This document shows positions 27,672-36,063 of a stretch of 64,000 nt of DNA, piece by piece. Every line of letters starts with the position of its first letter. Position 1 is the stretch's first letter. The position numbers and the translations under genes are program-made. This DNA is from Acidovorax sp. SRB_14. Lineage in GTDB: Bacteria > Pseudomonadota > Gammaproteobacteria > Burkholderiales > Burkholderiaceae_C. The notes under the pieces were generated by a model. It worked only from the letters and a program-made list of their open reading frames with translations. It was not told the origin of the DNA and searched no databases. Location: positions 62,001 to 126,000 of the forward strand of contig NZ_MWOK01000001.1 of NCBI RefSeq assembly GCF_012932145.1. Direction: 5' to 3'.

Positions 27672-28628
27672 ATGCAAGCCTTGCTCACCGCCATCGCCCA
27701 GATGCCCCTGCCGACCGACGCGTGCCGAATTTTCCACGGCCGCGGCGGCCTGTACCCCGGTTGTGAGCAGTGGGTGCTCGACGCCTTTCCGCCCGTCTTC
27801 GTGCTCACCAGTTTTGCGCCCGCGCACGAGTCGACTGAACGCGAGCTCTCCACGGTCGGCGCGGCGCTGGCCGCGCGGTGGCAGGAAGTGGCGCCAGGGC
27901 AACCGCTCAACTGGGTGTTCCAGTGCCGCAACGGGCAGCTGCGCACGCAGGGCTTGACCGAAACGCGGCTGATGGCCGGCAGCGTGCCCGACCCGCACGT
28001 GGTCACCGAGCAGGGCGCGCAATTCCGCGTGCATGTGCTCAAGGGCCAGAACCACGGCCTCTTTCTCGACATGGCCGAGGGCCGCCGCTGGGTGCGCGAA
28101 TATGCCGCCGCACGCAGCGGCGGCCGTTACGGCCTCAAGGTGCTCAACCTGTTTGCCTACACCTGCGCGTTCTCGGTGGTGGCGCTGCAGGCGGGCGCGA
28201 AACACGTGGTCAACGTAGACATGGGCCGCGGCGCCATTGCCATCGGCCAGCAGAACCACCAGCTCAATGGCCTGACGGGCCGTGCCAGCTTCCTCGCGCA
28301 CGACATCTTCAGCACCTGGGGCAAGATCACCCGCGGCGGGCCGTATGGCCTGGTCATTGTCGATCCGCCCAGCTACCAGAAGGGCAGCTTTGTTGCCACC
28401 AAGGACTACGCCCGCCTGATGCGCCGGCTTCCCGACCTGCTGGCGCCGGGCGGCCATGCGCTGCTGTGCCTGAATGCGCCTGAACTGGGCGTGGATTTTC
28501 TGCAGGACCAGATGCAGGAATTGGTGCCGGAACTGGCGCTGTTGGAACGGGTGCCGAATCCGGCGGTGTTTGCGGACGTCTCGCCACAAAAGGCTTTGAA
28601 GGTGCTGGTTTACCAAGCGCCCCTTTGA
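27672..28628 (+). CDS. Class I SAM-dependent rRNA methyltransferase (RlmI/PF10672-like)
   Basis: A 318-residue methyltransferase. The SAM-binding motif LNLFAYTCAFSVVALQAGA and the catalytic loop VIVDPPSYQKGSF resemble RlmI-type 23S rRNA cytosine-C5 methyltransferases. The N-terminal PUA domain of RlmI is absent; instead there are about 90 residues without a clear match (GRGGLYPGCEQWVLDAFPP). The exact target is unknown. It is monocistronic, divergent from the GlsB-like gene. Confidence 0.8.
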   Translation: MQALLTAIAQMPLPTDACRIFHGRGGLYPGCEQWVLDAFPPVFVLTSFAPAHESTERELSTVGAALAARWQEVAPGQPLNWVFQCRNGQLRTQGLTETRLMAGSVPDPHVVTEQGAQFRVHVLKGQNHGLFLDMAEGRRWVREYAAARSGGRYGLKVLNLFAYTCAFSVVALQAGAKHVVNVDMGRGAIAIGQQNHQLNGLTGRASFLAHDIFSTWGKITRGGPYGLVIVDPPSYQKGSFVATKDYARLMRRLPDLLAPGGHALLCLNAPELGVDFLQDQMQELVPELALLERVPNPAVFADVSPQKALKVLVYQAPL

Positions 28629-28792
28629 CGGGCGGAGACAGCGATTGGGCTGCTCGGCAGGGATGTTGGATTTTGCTGCATCTGTTTCCAGTGCGCGGGG
28701 TGCGGTAAGCGGTGTGAGTTTTGGCGGGTAAAAGCGTCGAGATTTCTTACAAAGTTCCCACGCTATTCGCGTAAGTGGTTGATTTTATGGTG

Positions 28793-28807
28793 TGGCACGG
28801 TGTTTGC
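28793..28807 (+). promoter_or_regulatory. Sigma-54 promoter of the PEP-CTERM gene
   Basis: TGGCAC-N5-TTGC at 28793-28807 is an exact match to the -24/-12 consensus, with GG (28794-28795) and GC (28806-28807) separated by the required 10 bp. Transcription should start near 28819, 41 nt before the ATG. An inverted repeat CTTAC...GTAAG around 28746-28775 may be an activator site. Sigma-54 control by PrsK/PrsR is known for PEP-CTERM genes in other bacteria. Confidence 0.85.
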
Positions 28808-28810
28808 CTA

Positions 28811-28847
28811 TGTAAGTTGAATCCAGAAATTTCAGCATCTACTTACA
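28811..28847 (+). other. Inverted repeat across the PEP-CTERM gene leader
   Basis: TGTAAGT (28811-28817) and ACTTACA (28841-28847) are perfect inverted repeats separated by 23 bp. The right arm abuts the AGGGAG ribosome-binding site. It could be an RNA hairpin or a DNA operator overlapping the transcription start. The same GTAAG word occurs just upstream of the sigma-54 site. Confidence 0.45.
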
Positions 28848-28859
28848 GGGAGACAGACC

Positions 28860-29633
28860 ATGAAATTCAGACCCCTTGCAGCCGCCATTGCAGGAGCGCT
28901 TGTTTCGGCAGCTATCCACGCGGCGCCGATCGTGAATACCAATGTGCGCCCGGTGGCTATCAATGGCTCGTCTCCAGGCGAGCAGCCGCTCCAGACGGTG
29001 TTGGACAGTGTGTTTGGTGCGGGTGCCGTGAGCGCGGCCAACCACCAAAGCAGCGCCGGCATGTGGGGGTCTGCCACCGGTGTCGCCACCACCATCCCCA
29101 CGCTGGTCATGGAGCAAACCAGCGGCGCTGCGAGCCAAAAGTTTGGCATGTGGTTTGGCACCGACTCGTCCAATATCTATCGCGTCGATCTGTTCTTTGG
29201 CGGTGCGGTCGGGGGTGCGTCCACGTCCCAAATGAGCACCGCGGGCATCGGTATCGACAATGGTGTGATGTACATCGGCGGCGGCATTTCCGCCCAGAGC
29301 GCGTGCGGAACGCAGATCAATTGCGGCGTCTTCACCAACGCACTGATCAACCCGTCCAGCTTTGGGTTTTATTTTCAGACCGGGGATGGAAGGATCGCCT
29401 ATTCCATTGACAGTCTGAACAGCGACGGCGCCACCCGTGTTCTGGCCTTCCAAGGCGGCGCTTCCACCAACTGGGTCTTCGCGTTTGAAGATGGCACCGA
29501 CAACGACTTCCAGGACATGGTGGTGAAAATCGAATCGATCCAGGTACCTGAGCCCGGTTCTCTGGCGTTGTTGGGCCTGGCCCTCGCAGGCCTGGCAGGT
29601 GCGTCACGCCGCAAGCCAAAGAACGCGGGTTGA
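28860..29633 (+). CDS. PEP-CTERM sorting-domain secreted protein
   Basis: A 257-residue exported protein: signal peptide (1-22, ending AAIHAA), a Gly/Ser/Thr-rich, probably beta-rich body without known domain, and a C-terminal sorting signal VPEPGSLALLGLALAGLAG followed by ASRRK. Such proteins are processed by exosortase (EpsH/XrtA) and linked to exopolysaccharide matrix. The coding sequence is visibly less GC-biased than neighbours, common in this family. It stands alone with its own sigma-54 promoter and terminator; no exosortase gene is in the window. Confidence 0.9.
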   Translation: MKFRPLAAAIAGALVSAAIHAAPIVNTNVRPVAINGSSPGEQPLQTVLDSVFGAGAVSAANHQSSAGMWGSATGVATTIPTLVMEQTSGAASQKFGMWFGTDSSNIYRVDLFFGGAVGGASTSQMSTAGIGIDNGVMYIGGGISAQSACGTQINCGVFTNALINPSSFGFYFQTGDGRIAYSIDSLNSDGATRVLAFQGGASTNWVFAFEDGTDNDFQDMVVKIESIQVPEPGSLALLGLALAGLAGASRRKPKNAG

Positions 29634-29658
29634 CCTCGGGGCACCGTGGCTAGTGCGC

Positions 29659-29684
29659 AAGGGTGGCTTTGGCCACCCTTTTTC
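29659..29684 (+). terminator. Terminator after the PEP-CTERM gene
   Basis: AAGGGTGGC (29659-29667) and GCCACCCTT (29672-29680) form a 9-bp perfect stem with loop TTTG, followed by a T-rich tail. It separates the gene from the convergent EcsC-like gene. Confidence 0.88.
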
Positions 29685-29689
29685 TTTTG

Positions 29690-30187
29690 TCAACGGGCGG
29701 GGGCGGGCAGGGCCAGCTGTGCCGCTTGCACCACCCGCACACAATCCTGGATGTGCTGCTCGCCCAGGTAGCGCAGCGTCGCGTAGCCCAACGCCGCAGA
29801 CACAGCCTGGCCGGCCAGGGGCACGTATTTGGCCAACTGCCTGCCGGTCATGCGCATGCCCAGCGCTTGGGTGGCCTTGAGCACCAGGTCTTTGGTCACA
29901 AACTTGCCAATCAGCACCGAGCCGACCATGGCCACCGCTTTTTGCACTTGCTCGCGCTTGTGCGGATCGAGCTGGTCGAGCTGCTGCGGCGACAGGCCGA
30001 ATTCAGCGTTGATGCGTGGCAGCAGGCGCGACAGCAGCGCTGCGTCCACGGCCCAGTCCAGGCCGGGCACCGGCACGGTGCTGGCGACGGCGGCCATCAG
30101 CGCGCGGCGGTGCAGCAGGCGGTGGGCGCGCTGCACGGCGGCTTGCACGGCGCCGTCGGCGGCTGGATTGGCAGTAGAGCGGCCCAT
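29690..30187 (-). CDS. EcsC-family-like protein
   Basis: A 165-residue protein with hydrophobic helices (ALMAAVASTVPVPGLDWAVDAALL and YVPLAGQAVSAALGYATLRYL, each read in parts) and the motif VPVPGLDWAVD, which recalls EcsC/DUF697-type membrane-associated proteins. No enzymatic residues are recognised. It lies 20 bp downstream of a GlsB-like gene and is probably cotranscribed with it. The ATG at 30187 is the first fit to the family; longer frames are antisense noise. Confidence 0.65.
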   Translation of the reverse strand: MGRSTANPAADGAVQAAVQRAHRLLHRRALMAAVASTVPVPGLDWAVDAALLSRLLPRINAEFGLSPQQLDQLDPHKREQVQKAVAMVGSVLIGKFVTKDLVLKATQALGMRMTGRQLAKYVPLAGQAVSAALGYATLRYLGEQHIQDCVRVVQAAQLALPAPAR

Positions 30188-30207
30188 GAGCGACACCGTG
30201 TGAGCAG

Positions 30208-30459
30208 TCAGAGCTTGCGCTGCAGAAACCGGTAAACGGCCAGCAGCGCCATTGCGCCCAGCAGCGATGCGACCGAGCCCCCCAGGGTTCCGGGACGGTA
30301 CCAGTCGACCGCTACACCGAGGTAGCCGGCCAGCAAGGCACCGATCACGCCCACGAGCGCGGCCGCGGGCCAGCCCCACTGGGATCTGGTGCGGCTCGCC
30401 GTCCATGCCAGCAGCCCGGTGGCGCAACCAATGACGATGGACGTGAGCAGGGAGAGCAT
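30208..30459 (-). CDS. GlsB/YeaQ/YmgE family membrane protein, second paralogue
   Basis: An 83-residue three-segment membrane protein. It shares the family frame with the gene at 27258-27509 (VGVIGALLAGYLGVAV, then DWYRPGTLGGSVASLLGAM) but is more diverged, with a basic SRTRSQ loop. The ATG at 30459 is preferred to a TTG two codons upstream. It is likely in one transcript with the EcsC-like gene. Confidence 0.85.
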   Translation of the reverse strand: MLSLLTSIVIGCATGLLAWTASRTRSQWGWPAAALVGVIGALLAGYLGVAVDWYRPGTLGGSVASLLGAMALLAVYRFLQRKL

Positions 30460-30712
30460 GGGCAATCGGGGGGGAAACGAGGACTGACTCTAAGCCGCAC
30501 AACCCCCCGGGTCTGTCGGACAGCAGCGCCTCTGTTCCTGTCCAGGGATGTTGCGCCGCTGTGCGTTCCGTCCCACAGGGGGGTGTGCCGCCGTCCTGCA
30601 ACGCGCCGATGCGGCCCTTGCTATGGTGTGTTTCTGGCTTAGAGGCAAGGAACACCAAGCCCACGGGCCACAGCGCAGGCACACTGCCGGCGCCAGCAAC
30701 ACGGGAGTGACG

Positions 30713-31087
30713 ATGATAATGAAGAAGAAACACTGGATGGCCTTGGTGGCTGCCTCCGCACTTGGCGGGGCATGGGGCATTTCGACCACCGCGCTGGCGC
30801 AAGACAACACGGCAGAGCTGATGCGCGGTGAGCGGCCTGACACGACGCCGCAGCAGCGCTACCAGTCTGCCATCCGGGAAGCCGGCGGCGGGCTGAAGGT
30901 CGCGCTGCAAGAGTGCCGTGGCGAGCCGACCGCCCAGCGCAAGAGTTGCGAGGCAGATGCCCGCGCCAACTACAAGCAGGACATGGCACAGGCCCAGGAA
31001 ATGCTGCGCAACCCGCAGGCGCGCCCGGTCAATGAAGTCGGCCAGCCCGTGCAGGCGACCGAGACGACCACGGTGATCGGTCCTTAA
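30713..31087 (+). CDS. Small exported protein, unknown function
   Basis: A 124-residue protein with a signal peptide (MIMKKKHWMALVAASALGG..., cleavage near ALA-QD at about residue 30). The mature part is helical and charged, with two cysteines (QECRGEP and KSCEAD) that could form a disulfide. GGAG lies upstream of the ATG. No family was recognised; it is probably periplasmic. A reading frame starting at 30548 lacks a signal peptide and was not used. Confidence 0.7.
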   Translation: MIMKKKHWMALVAASALGGAWGISTTALAQDNTAELMRGERPDTTPQQRYQSAIREAGGGLKVALQECRGEPTAQRKSCEADARANYKQDMAQAQEMLRNPQARPVNEVGQPVQATETTTVIGP

Positions 31088-31137
31088 GTTCCACTGGTCG
31101 GCGGGCCATCGCGCCCTTGGTGTTTCCCCCGCTGGAG

Positions 31138-31689
31138 TCAATCCAGGGGTTGGGTCTGCAGTTCGGCCGTGGTGACGCGGCGTGCGCCATCGAAGCGGCG
31201 CTGCCAGTAGCTGGTGCGCATGTCTTCCACGCGCACCTGTGCGCCACTGCGTGGCGAGTGGATGAACTTGCCGTCGCCGACGTAAATTCCCACGTGGCTG
31301 AAGGCGCGGCGCATGGTATTGAAGAACACCAGGTCGCCGGGCTGCAGTTCCTTCTTGTCAATCGATTCGGTGGCCGCTGCCTGCTGGTCGGCGCGGCGCG
31401 GCAATATCAAGCCGACGGTCTGCCCGTAGATCGCGCGCACGAAGCCGCTGCAATCGAAACCCGTTTCGGCGCTGTTGCCGCCGCGGCGGTAGGGCACTCC
31501 CAGAAAGCCCATGGCGGTGACGACCAGGTCCGAGGTGCGGTCTACGACGTTGTGGCGCACGGCGTCGAGCTGGGTCAGGAGGGTCTTTTCGGCGATCTGG
31601 CTGTCGCGCTCATCGCCCGTTGCGTGGGGCGGGGCGGCATGGGCGGCGGTTGCCCCTGCGAGCAAAAGAATGCATAACCATCTGGACAT
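31138..31689 (-). CDS. NlpC/P60 cell-wall endopeptidase
   Basis: Exported 183-residue peptidoglycan hydrolase of the Spr/MepS type, cleaving D-Glu-mDAP-type bonds. The signal peptide covers residues 1-19. The catalytic cysteine is Cys80 (GFDCSGFV) and the histidines are His132 (SHVGIYVGDG) and His144 (FIHS). The chosen ATG at 31689 gives a normal signal peptide; the longer antisense frame does not. It is convergent with the small exported protein and divergent from the isochorismatase gene. Confidence 0.92.
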   Translation of the reverse strand: MSRWLCILLLAGATAAHAAPPHATGDERDSQIAEKTLLTQLDAVRHNVVDRTSDLVVTAMGFLGVPYRRGGNSAETGFDCSGFVRAIYGQTVGLILPRRADQQAAATESIDKKELQPGDLVFFNTMRRAFSHVGIYVGDGKFIHSPRSGAQVRVEDMRTSYWQRRFDGARRVTTAELQTQPLD

Positions 31690-31848
31690 GGGGCGCAAGG
31701 GTACCACGCCCACGGCGCCGGTCCGGGTTCCGACAGCGGTGCCTGGGGCGCTTGAGGGCAGGGTGCTGCCCCGTTTTGCCAGGTTGGATGCGCTAGGCGC
31801 TGCGACAATGGCAGCCAGATTTTGTTTCCCGACACCGAAAGTTTTGCC

Positions 31849-32454
31849 ATGCTGCTTGACGCCACCGAATCCCAACTCGTCCTGGTGGACTACCAGGAGC
31901 GCCTGATGCCGGCGATCTTCGAAGGCCCGGCCGTGCTGGCCAATGCCCGCCGCCTGGCCGAGATCGCCCGCATGCTCGATGTGCCGGTCTGGGGCACCGA
32001 GCAAAACCCCTCGCGCCTGGGCCCGAACGATGCGCAGTTGCGCGCCCTGTGCCACAAGACCCTGTCCAAGATGCATTTCAGCGCCGCCGAAGAAGGCCTG
32101 GGCGAATGGCTGCGCCCGCCGGCCAAACCCCAGGGCGGCAACGCCCGCAGCCTGCCCAAACACCTGCAAAAACCCGCCGCTCCGCTCGCTACCGAGCGCG
32201 GTGCCATCGTCATCGCCGGTTGCGAGGCGCATGTGTGCCTGCTGCAGACCGCGCTCGACCTGATCGAGGACGAGTTTGAGGTGTGGGTCGTGACCGATGC
32301 CTGCAGCTCGCGCACCGAGCGCAGCCGCGATGCCGCATTCGACCGCCTCGCGGGAGCCGGCGTCGAGCTGGTGACGACCGAGATGGTGGCGTTCGAATGG
32401 CTGGGCAGCTGCGAGCACCCCGCGTTCAAGGACGTGCTGGGGCTGATCAAGTGA
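31849..32454 (+). CDS. Isochorismatase-family cysteine hydrolase
   Basis: A 201-residue hydrolase with the family triad Asp14 (VLVDYQERL), Lys74 (LSKMHFSA) and Cys125 (IAGCEAHVC). The cis-peptide region AGCEAHVCLLQTA is typical of YcaC/nicotinamidase-like members; the substrate is unknown. The ATG at 31849 fits the family; an ATG nine codons earlier (31822) is possible. A dispersed repeat copy follows 11 bases after the stop. Confidence 0.9.
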   Translation: MLLDATESQLVLVDYQERLMPAIFEGPAVLANARRLAEIARMLDVPVWGTEQNPSRLGPNDAQLRALCHKTLSKMHFSAAEEGLGEWLRPPAKPQGGNARSLPKHLQKPAAPLATERGAIVIAGCEAHVCLLQTALDLIEDEFEVWVVTDACSSRTERSRDAAFDRLAGAGVELVTTEMVAFEWLGSCEHPAFKDVLGLIK

Positions 32455-32465
32455 AGATCAGCCTG

Positions 32466-32516
32466 TTTTAGGGCTCTGGCGCTTGTGCATCAAGCGCTGG
32501 ATGCTATCGAATGAAG
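32466..32516 (+). repeat. Dispersed palindromic repeat between isochorismatase and chrA
   Basis: GCGCTTG (32479-32485) and CAAGCGC (32491-32497) flank a 5-nt loop, with TTTTAGGGCTCT before and GATGCTATCGA after, the same blocks as in the other copies. It lies between convergent gene ends; the chrA stop codon is at its edge. Confidence 0.75.
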
Positions 32517-32518
32517 AG

Positions 32519-33883
32519 CTAAAAAAGGGCCAGCAGTGACCGCGCTGCCAGCCCTGCGGCGCCGCAGGTCGCCAGCAGCGGCAGCACGCCGATGCGCCAG
32601 CGAAACAGCGCCCACGCCGCCCCCAGCGCAATCAGCGCCGACAGGGCATCGAACGGCCCGTCCCAGCCGCGCGGCCAGAGCAGGTGGTAGGCAAAGAACA
32701 GCGCCAGGTTCAGGATCACGCCGACCACGGCGGCCGTGATGGCGCTCAACGGGGCCGTGAACCCGAGTTTGCCGTGGGTGGCCTCCACGGCCGGGCCACC
32801 GGCCAGGATGAAGACGAAGGACGGCAGGAAGGTGAAGAACGTCACCACCGTCGCCGCCGCCGCGGCGCCCGCAAACAGTGCGTCTGCTCCCCACACCTGC
32901 TGCAGCCAGCCGCCCACAAAGCCCACGAAGGCCACGACCATGATGAGCGGACCGGGCGTCGTCTCGCCCAGCGCCAGGCCATCGATCATTTGCGGCCCGC
33001 TGAGCCAGTGGTAGTGCTCGACCGCGCCCTGGTAGAGGTAGGGCAGCACGGCATAGGCGCCGCCAAACGTGAGCAGCGCCGCCTTGGTGAAAAACCAGCC
33101 CATCTGCGTGAGCGCGCCCTCCCAGCCCTGCGTGGCCAGCAGCAGCGCCATGGCCGCGAGCCACAGCGCCAAGCCTGCCCCGAGCACGCGGGCCAGATGG
33201 CGGCGCGAGAAGCGGGCGTGCGCCGGCGTGGGCGTGTCGTCGTCGATCAGGGCCGGACCATAGCCTGCCTGGCCCCCCTGCGGACCACCCCCCAGCGCGA
33301 AGACGGCGGGCCAGCGCCGCGCCCCGAAGAAGCCGATGAGCCCTGCGGCCAGCACGATGGCGGGAAACGGCGCATGCAGCACAAAGATGGCCACAAACGA
33401 TGCGGCCGCGATGCCCCACATCCAGCCGTTTTGGAGCGCGCGCGTGCCGATGCGGTGCGCCGCATGCAGCACGAGGGCCGTCACGGCGGGCTTGATGCCA
33501 TAGAAGATGCCGGACACGACGGGCACGTCGCCAAAGCGCACATACACCCACGACAGCGCGATCAGGATGAACAGCGACGGCAGCACGAACAGCGCCCCGG
33601 CCACGATGCCGCCCCAGGTGCGGTGCATCAGCCAGCCGATGTAGGTGGCCAGTTGCTGGGCCTCGGGGCCGGGCAGCAGCATGCAGTAGTTGAGCGCATG
33701 CAGGAAGCGCCGTTCGCTGATCCAGCGGCGCCGTTCCACGAGTTCGGCGTGCATGATGGCAATCTGCCCCGCCGGCCCGCCAAAGCTGATGAAGCCGAGC
33801 TTGAACCAGAACAGCAGCGCTTGCGCAAAAGGCACGGGTGCGGTGGGTGGGGGCTGGGCGTGGCGGGTGGCGAGGGGCGTCAT
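32519..33883 (-). CDS. chrA: Chromate transporter ChrA (two-domain)
   Basis: CHR-superfamily membrane protein of 454 residues with two homologous halves, each beginning with the family motif (FISFGGPAGQIAIMHAEL at about 24-41, and LLTFGGAYAVLPYL near 250). Long-chain ChrA proteins export chromate and lower its uptake. About 10-12 membrane segments are visible. The ATG at 33883 is chosen; the frame extends 32 codons upstream without family match. It is divergent from prpE. Confidence 0.92.
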   Translation of the reverse strand: MTPLATRHAQPPPTAPVPFAQALLFWFKLGFISFGGPAGQIAIMHAELVERRRWISERRFLHALNYCMLLPGPEAQQLATYIGWLMHRTWGGIVAGALFVLPSLFILIALSWVYVRFGDVPVVSGIFYGIKPAVTALVLHAAHRIGTRALQNGWMWGIAAASFVAIFVLHAPFPAIVLAAGLIGFFGARRWPAVFALGGGPQGGQAGYGPALIDDDTPTPAHARFSRRHLARVLGAGLALWLAAMALLLATQGWEGALTQMGWFFTKAALLTFGGAYAVLPYLYQGAVEHYHWLSGPQMIDGLALGETTPGPLIMVVAFVGFVGGWLQQVWGADALFAGAAAAATVVTFFTFLPSFVFILAGGPAVEATHGKLGFTAPLSAITAAVVGVILNLALFFAYHLLWPRGWDGPFDALSALIALGAAWALFRWRIGVLPLLATCGAAGLAARSLLALF

Positions 33884-34030
33884 GGAGCGGTACAAGCAGC
33901 GAAGAAGGAGGGGCCGCGGCGTGTGGGCGAAGGCCGCAGCCCGGCAGGCCCCATTGTCGTCGGCCTGCACGCGGCCCACCGGTTCCGCCGGTGGTCGCTG
34001 CGTCAGTTTGCCGCAAGGCCGTGCTGAATA

Positions 34031-34046
34031 ATTATGAATTCATAAT
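34031..34046. promoter_or_regulatory. Perfect 16-bp palindrome between chrA and prpE
   Basis: ATTATGAATTCATAAT is a perfect palindrome in an AT-rich patch 43 bp before the prpE ATG. Its position suits an operator for prpE or for both divergent genes, and its edges resemble -10 hexamers on both strands. The binding protein is unknown. Confidence 0.55.
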
Positions 34047-34088
34047 CCGCCTGCCAGCAGGCACAGACACCGGCCCCAAGGAGCACCC

Positions 34089-35984
34089 ATGCGCAAATTC
34101 GCCGACTTTTACCGCCGCTCCATCGACGAGCGCGATGCCTTCTGGGCCGAGCAGGCGGCGTTGATCGAGTGGCGCACGCCGGCCGAGCAGGTGTGCGACT
34201 ACAGCCGGCCCCCGTTTGCGCGCTGGTTCGTGGGCGGCACCACCAACCTGTGCCACAACGCGGTGGACCGGCATCTAACCACGCGCGCCGACCAGGCAGC
34301 GCTGATCGCCATTTCCACCGAAACGAACACCGAGCGCAGCTACAGCTTTGCCGAGCTGCACGCCGAGGTGCAGCGCATGGCCGCGGCGCTGCAGGCCCTG
34401 GGCGTGAAAAAGGGCGACCGGGTGCTCATCTACATGCCCATGGTCGCCGAGGCCGCCTTTGCCATGCTGGCCTGCGTGCGCATCGGCGCGCTCCATTCGG
34501 TAGTGTTCGGGGGCTTTGCCGCGGGCGCGCTGGCATCGCGCATCGAGGATGCCGAACCCATGGCGGTGGTCAGTGCCGATGCCGGCTCGCGCGGCGGCAA
34601 GGTCGTGCCCTACAAGCCCTTGCTGGACGAGGCGATCGCGCTGTCGCGCTACAAGCCCACCGCCGTACTCATGGTCGATCGGGGGCTCGCGCCCATGGCC
34701 ATGCGCGCCGGCCGCGACCACGACTGGGCGGCGCTGCGCGCGCGCCACCTGGACGCCGCCGTGCCCTGCGAATGGGTCGAGTCCGCGCACCCGAGCTACA
34801 CGCTCTACACCAGTGGCACCACGGGCAAGCCCAAGGGCGTGCAGCGCGACACTGGCGGCTACGCTGTGGCGCTGGCGGCCAGCATGAAGCACATCTTTGA
34901 TGCGAAGGCGGGCGATGTGTTCTTTGCCACCAGCGACATCGGCTGGGTCGTCGGGCACAGCTACATCATCTACGGCCCGCTGCTCGCCGGCATGGCCACC
35001 GTCCTGTACGAGGGGCTGCCGACGCGGCCCGACGCGGGCGTGTGGTGGAGTATCGTCGAGAAATACCAGGTCACGCACATGTTCTCGGCGCCCACGGCGG
35101 TGCGCGTGCTGAAAAAACAGGACCCGTCCTGGCTCAAGAAGCACGACGTCAGCAGCCTCAAGGCCCTGTGGCTGGCCGGCGAGCCGCTCGACGAGCCCAC
35201 GGCGCAGTGGATCAGCGACGCTTTAGGCGTGCCCATCATCGACAACTACTGGCAGACCGAAACCGGCTGGCCCATCCTCACGCTGGCCAACGGCGTCGAG
35301 CCGCAGACCGCGCGCTTTGGCAGCCCCGGCAAGGCCATGTACGGCTACAACGTCAAACTGATCGACGAGGTGAGCGGCGAGGAACTGACGGGCGCCGACC
35401 AGAAAGGCGTGGTCGCCATCGAGGGGCCGCTGCCGCCGGGCTGCATGCAGACCGTGTGGCGCGACGACGCGCGCTTTGTCAGCACCTACTGGAAGAGCAT
35501 TCCCGGCCGCATGGTCTACAGCACCTTCGACTGGGGCATCCGCGACGCCGATGGCTATTACTTCATCCTCGGCCGCACCGACGACGTGATCAATGTGGCC
35601 GGCCACCGCCTGGGCACGCGCGAGATCGAGGAGTCGATCTCGTCCCACCCCAACATTGCCGAGGTGGCCGTGGTGGGCGTGGCCGACAGCCTCAAGGGCC
35701 AGGTGGCGATGGCGTTCGCCGTGCCGCGCGATGCCTCGGGCCTGCAGGACCCGGCCGCGCGCCTGAAGCTGGAGGGCGAGGTGATGCAGCGGGTGGATGC
35801 GCAACTGGGCGCCGTGGCACGGCCGGCGCGCGTGCATTTCTTGAACACCCTGCCCAAGACGCGCAGCGGCAAGCTGCTGCGCCGCGCCCTGCAGGCCGTG
35901 GCCGAGCGCCGCGACCCGGGCGACCTGACCACCATGGAAGACCCGGCCGCGCTGCAGCAGGTGCGCGAGCTGATCGGCGACTGA
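34089..35984 (+). CDS. prpE: Propionate--CoA ligase
   Basis: Acyl-CoA synthetase of 631 residues that activates propionate to propionyl-CoA for the 2-methylcitrate cycle. It follows E. coli PrpE closely along its length: N-terminal FYRRSIDERDAFWAEQA and PPFARWFVGGTTNLCHNAVD, AMP-binding TSGTTGKPKGVQRD, NYWQTETGWP, and the C-terminal lysine motif PKTRSGKLLRR. No other prp genes adjoin it, so it may be a scavenging enzyme regulated separately. Confidence 0.96.
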   Translation: MRKFADFYRRSIDERDAFWAEQAALIEWRTPAEQVCDYSRPPFARWFVGGTTNLCHNAVDRHLTTRADQAALIAISTETNTERSYSFAELHAEVQRMAAALQALGVKKGDRVLIYMPMVAEAAFAMLACVRIGALHSVVFGGFAAGALASRIEDAEPMAVVSADAGSRGGKVVPYKPLLDEAIALSRYKPTAVLMVDRGLAPMAMRAGRDHDWAALRARHLDAAVPCEWVESAHPSYTLYTSGTTGKPKGVQRDTGGYAVALAASMKHIFDAKAGDVFFATSDIGWVVGHSYIIYGPLLAGMATVLYEGLPTRPDAGVWWSIVEKYQVTHMFSAPTAVRVLKKQDPSWLKKHDVSSLKALWLAGEPLDEPTAQWISDALGVPIIDNYWQTETGWPILTLANGVEPQTARFGSPGKAMYGYNVKLIDEVSGEELTGADQKGVVAIEGPLPPGCMQTVWRDDARFVSTYWKSIPGRMVYSTFDWGIRDADGYYFILGRTDDVINVAGHRLGTREIEESISSHPNIAEVAVVGVADSLKGQVAMAFAVPRDASGLQDPAARLKLEGEVMQRVDAQLGAVARPARVHFLNTLPKTRSGKLLRRALQAVAERRDPGDLTTMEDPAALQQVRELIGD

Positions 35985-36010
35985 GGAAGTGCGCCCGTCG
36001 GGCGCGAAAA

Positions 36011-36063
36011 TTCAAAATCAATAGCTGCTAACGCTTGCTGGATAGGCGTTAGCGGCCTTTTTA
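36011..36063 (+). repeat. Dispersed palindromic repeat at the prpE/GGDEF-EAL junction
   Basis: GCTAACGC (36027-36034) and GCGTTAGC (36046-36053) form an 8-bp stem with an 11-nt loop, flanked by TTCAAAATCAATAGCT and GGCCTTTTT. The stop codon of the convergent GGDEF-EAL gene (36061-36063) is the last part of the copy. Stem followed by T-run could also act as a terminator for prpE. Confidence 0.8.
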
